Source: Pseudomonadota bacterium
GTDB taxonomy: Bacteria; Desulfobacterota; Anaeroferrophillalia; Anaeroferrophillales; Tharpellaceae
Reading direction: 5' to 3'
DNA length: 7,814 nt
Assembly (NCBI GenBank): GCA_015486505.1
Contig: WFRP01000303.1
Location: 1 to 7,814 of the forward strand
The notes below the pieces were generated by a model. It had not been told where the DNA came from. It did not search any database and saw only the letters and a program-made list of their open reading frames with translations. Each line of letters begins with the position of its first letter. The stretch's first letter is position 1. The position numbers were made by a program, and so were the translations under genes. Positions 1 through 6,902 of this stretch are shown piece after piece.

Positions 1-1276
1 CCATGCGGAGATCTCTTTCAGCTCGGTTATTGGTGAAGGGAACATGCGGTTCTTTGGCAAATAACAAAATTGCCGTTTCATGCTTTTGAAATCTTTCCCA
101 GAGGTTATGGGCATCCGATTTTGCCATTTTGCCGCGTTTGCCTTTAGGTTTTGGCGGGATATCCGGCAACTCCTTCTCTCCTCGCGTAATGATGTTGCGG
201 TATCGCTTTTGGAGATTAGCATATTCATCGGCAGTTAAGCATTTTTCTTTGCGCTCGGCAACTTTACGACAGTTTTCCAGTAGAAGTTTCTTCATGTTGC
301 GAGCCCAGCGGTACCCATTGGATTCAACAATAAATGTCAATTCACGCAAAAGATGAGATCCGCAGAGACCGTGACCGCAATGATTGTATGATAGATAAGA
401 TGCCCAGCAATCATGAATTATCACTCCGCCATACCTGGGAATTATGTTCAAATCAACTATTGCCTCTTTGCCTCGCTTCCGGTGAAGAAATTTCAGGGTT
501 AAGCCTCCTGAAGAGTAGACATGAATCCAATAATTTTTCTTTTCAACCCGAAAAGAGGTCTCATCAACGTGAATTGTCGGTGACTTAAGAATTTTTTCAA
601 TCGCATTGGCCTCCCAGAATTCAAGAGATTGATTAAGGCGCCAGATAAATTTGAGCAGGCTTGCCTCCGCAATGACCGTCCCAATCATTGCTGAAATTTG
701 TTTTTGAACTCGATTTAAAGCAACCATCTGGGCAATGATCAGATGAATTGCGAAAGCTTTAAGGCCATTGCCATACTGTAAATTCCCCGGCATATCCTGA
801 GGAAAGCTACCTTTTACCGTGGCTTTACAGTTAGGGCACTGTTTGATTTCAGCATCAACATGCTCTACAATTTTTTCAAAAACAATATCAATTTTGGTTC
901 GCCGCTCATGTCCGTGGCAGGGCGTTCGATCTAGTGGTGCACCACAGTTGTCACAGGATTCAACTTTCGAGATGGAGACTGTTTCCTTGACTCGGGTATT
1001 GCCGACTTTGCCACTGACATGTTTTCCTTTACCCTTGCTTTGGGTTCTGGCGGTTTCATCTTTTTCAGTTTGAGAAGACGGCAAGCTCGAATTTTTGCTA
1101 TTCTTGCGAGTCTTTTTTTCCAGAAAGATAGAGAGTATCAGTTCGATCACGACCAGCAGGCTGTTTACTACTGCTCGTATCTCGTCAGATACTTTACCGT
1201 CAAAACAAAGTTGTTCGAACTCTGCTTTAAGGCGGTCGATTTCCGCACGAACACTTATTTTGTCTATCGTTGCCAT
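1..1276 (-). CDS. tnpC: IS66-family transposase TnpC (3' end cut by window edge)
   Basis: DDE transposase that moves an IS66-type element. The frame is open from the ATG at 1276 down to the window edge (425 codons, no stop); IS66 transposases are usually around 500 residues, so the C-terminus lies outside. An N-terminal helical segment (about 10-55) is followed by a Ser/Lys-rich linker (55-95). Next comes the IS66 zinc finger, with CxxC pairs at C108/C111 and C147/C150. The catalytic core follows: D238 in HVDETSF, D289 in IIHDCWASY, and E420 in NNRAERDLRM, with the conserved GSHLLREL near 306-313. All three acidic residues are present and no frameshift is seen, so the visible part looks functional. 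No Shine-Dalgarno precedes the ATG (see the promoter entry). No accessory tnpA/tnpB genes lie upstream, which fits the IS66 subgroup that carries tnpC alone. The product family is certain; the exact element is not identified. Confidence 0.95.
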   Translation of the reverse strand, partial: MATIDKISVRAEIDRLKAEFEQLCFDGKVSDEIRAVVNSLLVVIELILSIFLEKKTRKNSKNSSLPSSQTEKDETARTQSKGKGKHVSGKVGNTRVKETVSISKVESCDNCGAPLDRTPCHGHERRTKIDIVFEKIVEHVDAEIKQCPNCKATVKGSFPQDMPGNLQYGNGLKAFAIHLIIAQMVALNRVQKQISAMIGTVIAEASLLKFIWRLNQSLEFWEANAIEKILKSPTIHVDETSFRVEKKNYWIHVYSSGGLTLKFLHRKRGKEAIVDLNIIPRYGGVIIHDCWASYLSYNHCGHGLCGSHLLRELTFIVESNGYRWARNMKKLLLENCRKVAERKEKCLTADEYANLQKRYRNIITRGEKELPDIPPKPKGKRGKMAKSDAHNLWERFQKHETAILLFAKEPHVPFTNNRAERDLRM

Positions 1277-1282
1277 GGGTGC

Positions 1283-1291
1283 ATTATAACA
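1283..1291 (-). promoter_or_regulatory. Extended -10 promoter of tnpC, probably leaderless
   Basis: On the minus strand the sequence TGTTATAAT is a perfect TATAAT hexamer (1288-1283) with the TG of an extended -10 element. No good -35 hexamer is seen at 16-18 bases. The hexamer ends only six bases before the transposase ATG, so transcription would begin at or next to the start codon. The motif is seen directly; its use as a promoter is inferred. Confidence 0.5.
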
Positions 1292-1490
1292 CAGGTTTTT
1301 TCGACCTTCTGTCGTCCACCACAAGCAACTTTTTGACGATTTACGAAATTATTTGCCCATTTTTCATTTTGTATGGTTTAATGTGGCTATTAGAAGCTTT
1401 GCGGGCCGGTTCAAGTGAAACCAGGAGCCTTCGAAAAAAATCACTAAAAAACCTTGTCAAGCTTTTTTTTCATTTTTGACAATTTTTTTT

Positions 1491-1712
1491 AGGGGTGAGC
1501 AGTTACAGAAACGTATTGAAAAGATAGGTAAAGCTATAGAAAACCAACTTATAACAACAGAAGACCTCCATCAAATCCATATCACCGTTAGTAGTGGCAT
1601 TGCAGAGAAAACAGCCGCTCTATCTAACATTGACCATCTACTCAAAAAGGCTGATGATGCTCTTTATGAGGCAAAAAAATCAGGAAGGAATAAAGTTGTT
1701 TTTAGGGTGTGA
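1491..1712 (+). pseudogene. C-terminal remnant of a GGDEF (diguanylate cyclase) domain
   Basis: About 70 codons match the second half of a GGDEF domain, the family that makes cyclic di-GMP. Visible are the helix reading EQLQKRIEKIGKAIE, then the strand ITVSSGIAEK (family pattern ITVSIGIA), then the usual C-terminal block LLKKADDALYEAKKSGRNKV ending at a TGA at 1710-1712. The GG(D/E)EF active-site loop and everything before it are missing, so no activity is possible. The frame can be extended upstream to a TTG at 1476, but those codons fall in the AT-rich IS border and no ribosome binding site precedes it. The simplest reading is a diguanylate cyclase gene cut by the IS66 element, with its 5' part on the other side of the element or lost. 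The family call is strong; the cause of truncation is inferred. Confidence 0.8.
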
Positions 1713-1740
1713 ATTAATAAACCAAAGTTCACACGCTTTT
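1704..1740 (+). terminator. Candidate rho-independent terminator after the GGDEF remnant
   Basis: GTGTGAA (1707-1713) pairs perfectly with TTCACAC (1728-1734) around a 14-base loop. Two further pairs (1704/1737 and 1705/1736) flank one G-G mismatch. Four T residues follow at 1737-1740. The stem overlaps the TGA of the GGDEF remnant. The stem is short and the loop long, so it would be a weak terminator. It would separate the remnant from the BREX operon. Confidence 0.4.
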
Positions 1741-1954
1741 GCATAAACCCAAAGATAATTGCTCTAAGGTTTCAGATTAAATTTAGAGGGTTTCACTTGC
1801 TGTATAGCAAAGCACACTAAATTTATCTCTCGACGCAAATGTTTCTATCTGATAAAAACAGCTTTCTTTTCAGTTACATAGAACATCTTGCGATCAGATC
1901 ATAAATTTGATAAAAGAGAAACTCACAGGCTGAAACAGTTACCACATAAACCCA
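1713..1954 (+). promoter_or_regulatory. AT-rich region upstream of brxA with nested dyads; likely operon promoter and operator region
   Basis: This 242-base gap contains no credible gene. A perfect 9-bp inverted repeat, TAAATTTAG (1778-1786) and CTAAATTTA (1817-1825), encloses a second 5-bp stem, TTGCT (1797-1801) and AGCAA (1806-1810). Further downstream ATCTGAT (1847-1853) mirrors ATCAGAT (1893-1899), and the octamer TGATAAAA occurs twice (1850-1857 and 1908-1915). I see no convincing sigma-70 pair; TTGCGA (1888-1893) with the AT-rich stretch at 1908-1915 is the closest. As the first gene of the operon follows, the promoter should lie here, but this is inferred from position. Confidence 0.4.
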
Positions 1955-2566
1955 ATGCCATCATCTAAATACCGAATGTCATTTACCACCGGCGGTCTCT
2001 TTTATCAGGAATCGGTCGCTCTTGCCGGTATCTACCTGAAAGCGAATGACTGGCCGGCGGTAAAGGCTGCCGCCCTCTCCGGTAACCTTTTACAGGCCCG
2101 CACCAAAAGCACAGCGCAGCGGCTTTTGCGGGAGATAAGCGCCCGGCTGATGTCACTGACAACCGGACAGCTTCAGCTCCTTGCCGAAGGCAGCCGTTCG
2201 GAGCAGAATTATCTTCTCTGGTTGGCCGTCTGTAAGCGTTACTCTTTTATTAAAGATTTTGCGACCGAAATTTTACGGGAAAAGTTTTTGCGCCGAGAAA
2301 CCATTTTAAGCTATGATGACTACGATTTCTTCTATAATAATAAATCCCAATGGCATGAAGAACTGGAAACTTTGAGCCCCGCCACCAAAAACAAAAACCG
2401 CTCCGTTCTTTTTCGTATAATAAAGGAGGCTGAACTGCTGACAGCAGAAAATTTGATCATTCCCGCCCTGTTCACCAGGGAACTGGCTGCCGTAATCGCC
2501 GCCGACAACGCCGCCTTTTTCACCTGCTACCCAATATCAGACAAGGATATCAAGGAGTTGCTTTAA
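1955..2566 (+). CDS. brxA: BrxA, BREX accessory protein (DUF1819 family)
   Basis: First gene of the BREX-1 operon, 203 residues, the normal length for the family. The N-terminal YRMSFTTGGLFYQESVAL and the stretches NLLQARTKSTAQRLLREI and EQNYLLWLAVCKRYSFIKDFA are typical of DUF1819/BrxA. The protein is mostly helical, soluble, and has no signal peptide or membrane segment. BrxA homologues have been described as small DNA-binding proteins of the BREX set; their precise role is not settled. The chosen ATG gives the expected N-terminus just before the conserved block, but there is no clear Shine-Dalgarno near it. A second ATG at 1976 lies inside the conserved block and is less likely. The stop TAA (2564-2566) touches the TTG start of brxB, so the two are probably translationally coupled. 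Confidence 0.93.
   Translation: MPSSKYRMSFTTGGLFYQESVALAGIYLKANDWPAVKAAALSGNLLQARTKSTAQRLLREISARLMSLTTGQLQLLAEGSRSEQNYLLWLAVCKRYSFIKDFATEILREKFLRRETILSYDDYDFFYNNKSQWHEELETLSPATKNKNRSVLFRIIKEAELLTAENLIIPALFTRELAAVIAADNAAFFTCYPISDKDIKELL
2552..2557 (+). promoter_or_regulatory. Ribosome binding site that fixes the TTG start of brxB
   Basis: AAGGAG lies in the last codons of brxA, nine bases before the TTG at 2567. It supports TTG as the true start, since translation from there begins with the family-like N-terminus and the next ATG (2663) would remove about 30 residues. Confidence 0.7.
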
Positions 2567-3190
2567 TTGGCCGACAATCTAATCGCAAACCGCACCAGTT
2601 ACGGTATTGCCCAAAAATATGACCACCTTTTAAAAGTAATCGGTAGTCAACGTTTCCTGACCATGCAGGGCTTGGGCAACGAAGTCCCCTTTTTTATCTG
2701 TCCCTTTCCCCCGGAAGAGAGCGTCGCCATGAACCGGGTCCGGAAACAACTTGTCAACGCCCTGGAAAAAATCGGGGTGCGGATTCTCACTGTCAATCTC
2801 TACGATACAGTCATTGAACTTTTGCAGAAACGCAACATTCTTGAAAGAATCCTGGCCACGGAAAAAAACATCGCCAAAGATCAGCTGCTGGAGTTGCTAC
2901 AAGGGGTACTTGATGCAAAAAGCCACTTGATCCCGGCAATTGCCGAAAAGATGGCCGCCAACACCTTCGATGTCATGTTCCTTACCGGCGTCGGCGAAGT
3001 CTTCCCCTACATCCGTTCCCACAACGTCTTAAATAATCTGCAAAGCACCGCCAAAGACAAACCAACCCTGCTTTTCTTTCCGGGCACTTATACATTTTCA
3101 CCGGGCGAAGGCTCATCGCTGGATCTTTTCGGGCGACTACGGGACGATAAATATTACCGGGCGTTTGATATCTTCAATTACGACATCTAA
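2567..3190 (+). CDS. brxB: BrxB, BREX accessory protein (DUF1788 family)
   Basis: Second gene of the operon, 207 residues, full length for DUF1788. It starts with TTG directly after the brxA stop and has a strong AAGGAG site inside brxA. Family-like blocks, in order, are SYGIAQKYDHLLKVIGSQRF (about 11-30), VPFFICPFPPEES (about 41-53), GVRILTVNLYDTVIELLQKR (about 71-90), VMFLTGVGEVFPYIRSH (about 136-152) and the C-terminal LLFFPGTYTF...LFGRLRDDKYYRAFDI. The alternating strands and helices suggest a compact P-loop-like or Rossmann-like fold, but no Walker motif is seen and none is known to be required. BrxB is needed for BREX defence in tested type 1 systems and its biochemical role is unknown. 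A hairpin begins on the base after the stop codon. Confidence 0.93.
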   Translation: MADNLIANRTSYGIAQKYDHLLKVIGSQRFLTMQGLGNEVPFFICPFPPEESVAMNRVRKQLVNALEKIGVRILTVNLYDTVIELLQKRNILERILATEKNIAKDQLLELLQGVLDAKSHLIPAIAEKMAANTFDVMFLTGVGEVFPYIRSHNVLNNLQSTAKDKPTLLFFPGTYTFSPGEGSSLDLFGRLRDDKYYRAFDIFNYDI

Positions 3191-3233
3191 TGCGGGAACA
3201 GATCCCGCAACCCAATCGGGCCTTTTCGGCCCG
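3191..3233 (+). promoter_or_regulatory. Two consecutive GC-rich hairpins after brxB (attenuator or processing site)
   Basis: TGCGGGA (3191-3197) and TCCCGCA (3203-3209) form a perfect 7-bp stem with a 5-base loop, starting immediately after the brxB stop. CGGGCC (3217-3222) and GGCCCG (3228-3233) form a second 6-bp stem with loop TTTTC. Neither is followed by a T tract, so these are not classical terminators. Partial termination, mRNA protection or processing between brxB and brxC are possible roles; the stems are seen, the role is inferred. Confidence 0.5.
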
Positions 3234-3373
3234 CACCCAGGGGCAATCCGCTGGTCGCAAATAAGTACTCTTATCAGAACATTTTCTGATTATTAAATCT
3301 TGTTTTTTGGTGCAGAAAATAACCTGTAAGGTACTAATCCAGGAAAACAATTTTCAGGGCAAAAGGCAAACAA
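3234..3373 (+). promoter_or_regulatory. AT-rich leader of brxC with a third hairpin and a ribosome binding site
   Basis: ATCAGAA (3273-3279) and TTCTGAT (3284-3290) form a perfect 7-bp inverted repeat with loop CATT, followed by an AT-rich stretch containing a T run at 3303-3308. TACTAAT (3332-3338) resembles a -10 box but has no good -35 partner (TTGGTG at 3307-3312 is 19 bases away). AAGG at 3363-3366, seven bases before the brxC ATG, is the probable ribosome binding site. An internal promoter or operator for brxC is possible but weakly supported. Confidence 0.35.
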
Positions 3374-6300
3374 ATGATCTTAAAAGAGATTTTCCAAAAA
3401 CCGATCGACCGGGCCATTGAAGGGGTGATCAAGGCGGATGATGAATCCAGCCTGCACCTTGAAATTGAAGAGTACGTCCTGACCAATGAAATTTCCCAGC
3501 GCCTGGAAAGCTTTATCGACGCCTACAACAACTATGAAGGCGCCAACGGGGTCTGGATCTCCGGTTTTTTCGGTTCCGGTAAATCACATCTGTTAAAGAT
3601 ACTCTCAATGATTCTGGAAAACCGCACCATCAACGGTACTCCAGCCCTCGATCTCTTTCTGTCCAAATGCAATGATGACATCCTGCGCGGCGATTTGAAA
3701 AGAGCGGCCGCCATACCCTCGCAAAGCATTCTCTTTAATATCGACCAGAAAGCTGATGTCATCAGCAAAACCCAGGTCGACGCCCTGGTCTCGGTCTTTG
3801 TCAAGGTTTTTGACGAGCATTGCGGCTATTACGGAAAGCAGGGGCACATCGCCCAGTTTGAACGCGACCTTGACAGCCGCGGTCTCTATTCGCAATTCAA
3901 GGAAAAATACCAGGAAATTGCCGGCCTCCCCTGGGAAAGCGGCCGCGAGCAGGCCCTGCTTGAGAGTGAAAACATAGCCGTAGCCTACGCCGCCATCACG
4001 GACACTGCCAAAGAAATCAACACCGGTATCCTTGACCGCTATCGCAGCGAATATAAACTATCGATTGAAGATTTTGCCAATCAGGTAAACCGCTATATCA
4101 AAACCCAAAAACCCGATTTTCGCCTGAATTTCTTCGTTGATGAGGTTGGCCAATATATTGCCGACAACACCAAACTGATGACTAACCTCCAGACTATCGC
4201 CGAAAGCCTGGCGACCAAATGCCGGGGCCAGGCCTGGGTTATTGTCACCGCTCAGGAAGATATGAGTACGATTGTCGGCGAGATGAAAAGTAAATCGGGT
4301 AATGACTTCAGCAAAATTCAGGCCCGTTTTGCCAACCGCATGAAACTAACCAGTGCCAACGTTGCTGAAGTCATCCAACGCCGCCTGCTCGAAAAAAACG
4401 AAACCGGCATCAACACCCTTACCGATATCTACCACCGGGAGGCCAACAACTTAAAAACCCTTTTCGACTTTATCGACGGGGCCCAGACCTATCGCAATTT
4501 CCGCGACCGGGATCATTTTATCCATTCCTATCCCTTTATCCCCTATCAGTTTGATCTCTTTCAGAAAGCAATTCAAAACCTCTCCCTGCATAACGCCTTT
4601 GAAGGCCAGCACAGCTCGGTCGGCGAGCGCTCCATGCTCGGTGTTTTCCAGGAAGTCGCCATGCAAATTCTAGAAAACGAGATCGGCCATCTGGCGACCT
4701 TTGATTTAATGTTTGCCGGTCTGCGCACCGCCCTGAAAGGTCAGATTCAAACCCCGATCCGGATGGCGGAAAACAACCTCGACAATCCCTTTGCCGTCAA
4801 ATTACTGAAAGCGCTTTTCCTCGTAAAATATATCAAGGATTTCAAAGCCACCGCCAAAAACCTGCGCATCCTGATGCTTGACGGCTTCAACCGGGACATA
4901 AAAGCCTTGACCCGGCAGGTCGAAGAGGCTTTGGCTCTGCTCGAACAGCAAACCTATATTCAGCGCAACGGTGACGAGTATGAATTCCTCACCAATGAAG
5001 AGAAAGATATCGAACATGAAATCAAAGCCACTGAAATAGACCTCTCCGAAGCCGCCGATGAACTGGCTAAAATTGCTTTTGAGCAGATATTGAAGATCCA
5101 GAAAGTCCATTACCCCGGCAACGACCACAACTACCCGTTCGGCCGCAAGATGGATAATCAACCCTACAGCCGCGAGCAGGAGTTAAGTATCCATCTCATC
5201 TCCCCTTTCAATGACAACGACGAAAAGAGCCTCAAAACCCAATCAATCGGCCGCGATGAGCTTTTAATCCTGATGCCGCCCGATAAACGCCTGCTTGATG
5301 ATCTTATTCTCCATAAAAAGACCGACAAATATATTCGCCAGAATGTCACCATCACCCAGAAGGATTCAATCCGCAATATCCTGACGGAAAAAACCTCGCG
5401 TAACCACGAACGTCGGCAAAACCTCCAGCAACAGGTAAAAAACAGCCTGAGCCGGGCCCAACTCTTTATCGCCGGGCAGGAGATTGAAGAGTCCGCCGAA
5501 GACCCGCAGGCCCGGGTAACCAACGCCTGCCAAAAATTGATTACCCGCACCTACCCTAATCTCGCCATGCTGCCGGGCATCAATTTCAACGAAAAACATA
5601 TTCTCGAAATCCTCCGCGCCAAACAGCAATCTCTTCCCGGCTTGAATGAAGCGGAGCAGGAGATGTTATCTTTTATCCAGAACAACCAGCGCACCGGCAT
5701 TCGCACCACGGTCAAGGTCCTGGTGGATAAGTTCGAGGGCAAACCGCACGGCTGGTACCTGATGGGCATCCTCTGCATTCTCGCCAAGCTCTGCTCCCTG
5801 GGCAAAATTGAAGTCCGGGCCGACGGCAACCTGCTCGAAGACAAACAACTTGAACAGGCCTTGAAAAACACCCGCAGCCATGCCAATCTTATCCTCGAGC
5901 CCCAGGCGGAATTCAGCGCCTCGCAAACCCGGGCCTTGAAAGAGTTCTTCAACGACTTCTTCGAGCGCCCCCCGCTCAACAACGATGCCAAAGCCCTGGC
6001 CCTGGAAACCGGCGCGGCCCTGCAGGAGTTAAAAGATAATTTGACCAATCTTTACATCAGTAAGACAGATTACCCTTTCCTGGCAAATCTTAAAAAACCT
6101 CTGGCCGCGATCACCGAAATCACCGGCAAACCTTACGCCTTTTATATTACCGAACTCTCTGGCAAAGAAGATGAACTGCTCGATCTGAAAGAAGATATCA
6201 TCGACCCCTTAAGTCATTTCATGGCCGGGCCGCACCGGAAAATCTTTGATGACATCCGCGAGTTTCTACACCTGCAGGAAGCCAATTTCAGCTATCTCGA

Positions 6301-6886
6301 AGATGATGCCGAAAACCGTCTGCGCACGATCATTACCAACCCGGACTGCTACAAAAACAGCACCATGCAGGAGGCCAAAGGTCGGCTTGTCAAAACCCAA
6401 CAGAAAATTCAATCCCTGATTAAACAGGAAAAGAACCGGGCCTTGAAAACGATCACGGAGATGGAAAACCGTTTATCCGGCATGGAGAAATTTCCCCGCA
6501 TACCCGCCACCCTGCAAATCAGGATAAAAGAAAAATTTGAAAAATGTCGGCACAACCTCACCCGACAAACCCTGATTGCCGTCATCAACGACACGGTCAA
6601 CCGTTTTAAAGATAACGACTACCCGCAGCTGCTGGCCGAAGTCCACAGCTGGCAGCCGCCGGCTCCGCCGCCACCGGAACCGGGCCCATACGATCCTGAA
6701 CAAACAGAGAAAAAAGCATCCTCAACCGAGGAAAACAAGCCTCCAGAATTAGTACCCTTAAGTCAGATCAAACCAGCCTTCAACAATGCCCTGCTGGCAA
6801 ATGAAGCGGAGGTTGATCGCTACCTCGCCTCTTTGAAAGAGGCGATAATGCGGGAAATCAATGATCACAAAGAGATAACTCTTTAA
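3374..6886 (+). CDS. brxC: BrxC, large BREX AAA-type ATPase (PglY-like)
   Basis: Central ATPase of BREX-1, 1170 residues, close to the usual family length of about 1200. The N-terminus MILKEIFQKPIDRAIEGVIK is typical. Walker A GFFGSGKS is at 64-71. Walker B FFVDEVGQ is at 253-260, with D256 and E257 as the probable magnesium-binding and catalytic residues. A sensor-like strand WVIVTAQED is at 288-296 and the candidate arginine-finger region RFANRMKLT at 318-326. Further conserved blocks are YPFIPYQFDLF (about 386) and GERSMLGVFQE (about 417). A charged helical stretch, probably coiled coil, spans about 1000-1045, and a proline-rich linker with PPAPPPPEPGP lies near 1095-1105, before a short C-terminal helix. 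All ATPase motifs look intact and the frame is unbroken. Cytoplasmic and essential for defence in tested BREX-1 systems; it is thought to act with BrxB, PglX and PglZ. pglX follows after 16 bases. Confidence 0.95.
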   Translation: MILKEIFQKPIDRAIEGVIKADDESSLHLEIEEYVLTNEISQRLESFIDAYNNYEGANGVWISGFFGSGKSHLLKILSMILENRTINGTPALDLFLSKCNDDILRGDLKRAAAIPSQSILFNIDQKADVISKTQVDALVSVFVKVFDEHCGYYGKQGHIAQFERDLDSRGLYSQFKEKYQEIAGLPWESGREQALLESENIAVAYAAITDTAKEINTGILDRYRSEYKLSIEDFANQVNRYIKTQKPDFRLNFFVDEVGQYIADNTKLMTNLQTIAESLATKCRGQAWVIVTAQEDMSTIVGEMKSKSGNDFSKIQARFANRMKLTSANVAEVIQRRLLEKNETGINTLTDIYHREANNLKTLFDFIDGAQTYRNFRDRDHFIHSYPFIPYQFDLFQKAIQNLSLHNAFEGQHSSVGERSMLGVFQEVAMQILENEIGHLATFDLMFAGLRTALKGQIQTPIRMAENNLDNPFAVKLLKALFLVKYIKDFKATAKNLRILMLDGFNRDIKALTRQVEEALALLEQQTYIQRNGDEYEFLTNEEKDIEHEIKATEIDLSEAADELAKIAFEQILKIQKVHYPGNDHNYPFGRKMDNQPYSREQELSIHLISPFNDNDEKSLKTQSIGRDELLILMPPDKRLLDDLILHKKTDKYIRQNVTITQKDSIRNILTEKTSRNHERRQNLQQQVKNSLSRAQLFIAGQEIEESAEDPQARVTNACQKLITRTYPNLAMLPGINFNEKHILEILRAKQQSLPGLNEAEQEMLSFIQNNQRTGIRTTVKVLVDKFEGKPHGWYLMGILCILAKLCSLGKIEVRADGNLLEDKQLEQALKNTRSHANLILEPQAEFSASQTRALKEFFNDFFERPPLNNDAKALALETGAALQELKDNLTNLYISKTDYPFLANLKKPLAAITEITGKPYAFYITELSGKEDELLDLKEDIIDPLSHFMAGPHRKIFDDIREFLHLQEANFSYLEDDAENRLRTIITNPDCYKNSTMQEAKGRLVKTQQKIQSLIKQEKNRALKTITEMENRLSGMEKFPRIPATLQIRIKEKFEKCRHNLTRQTLIAVINDTVNRFKDNDYPQLLAEVHSWQPPAPPPPEPGPYDPEQTEKKASSTEENKPPELVPLSQIKPAFNNALLANEAEVDRYLASLKEAIMREINDHKEITL

Positions 6887-6902
6887 CCCCGGGCCCCTAA
6901 AC

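Larger units (their letters stand above)
1..1490 (-). mobile_element. IS66-family insertion sequence (partial, right end approximate)
   Basis: The element holds the tnpC gene plus about 210 bases upstream of it (1277-1490). Those bases contain no other gene and are rich in A and T tracts. The right border is placed just before the point where recognisable GGDEF coding sequence starts, near 1491. The left end is outside the window, so the terminal inverted repeats and the target duplication cannot be compared. A 7-bp inverted repeat, TTGTCAA (1454-1460) and TTGACAA (1476-1482), sits close to the presumed border and may belong to the element's end, but this is a guess. The border could be off by tens of bases. 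Confidence 0.7.

Noticed and set aside
1019..1336. 105-codon plus-strand open frame across the start of the IS66 region
   Set aside because: It is the complement of the tnpC N-terminal region; the minus-strand frame carries the zinc finger and DDE residues.
1476..1481. TTGACA as a -35 box reading into the GGDEF remnant
   Set aside because: At 16-18 bases downstream there is no -10-like hexamer (the sequence there is GCAGTT and neighbours).
1476..1490. TTG at 1476 as a real start codon giving a short intact GGDEF-like gene
   Set aside because: No ribosome binding site precedes it, the first codons are a T-run at the IS border, and the product would lack the active-site loop.
5551..6048. 165-codon open frame on the minus strand inside brxC
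   Set aside because: It lies wholly opposite the well-supported brxC reading frame, has no recognisable domain, and its Arg/Ser/Leu-rich composition is what the complement of this coding sequence would give.
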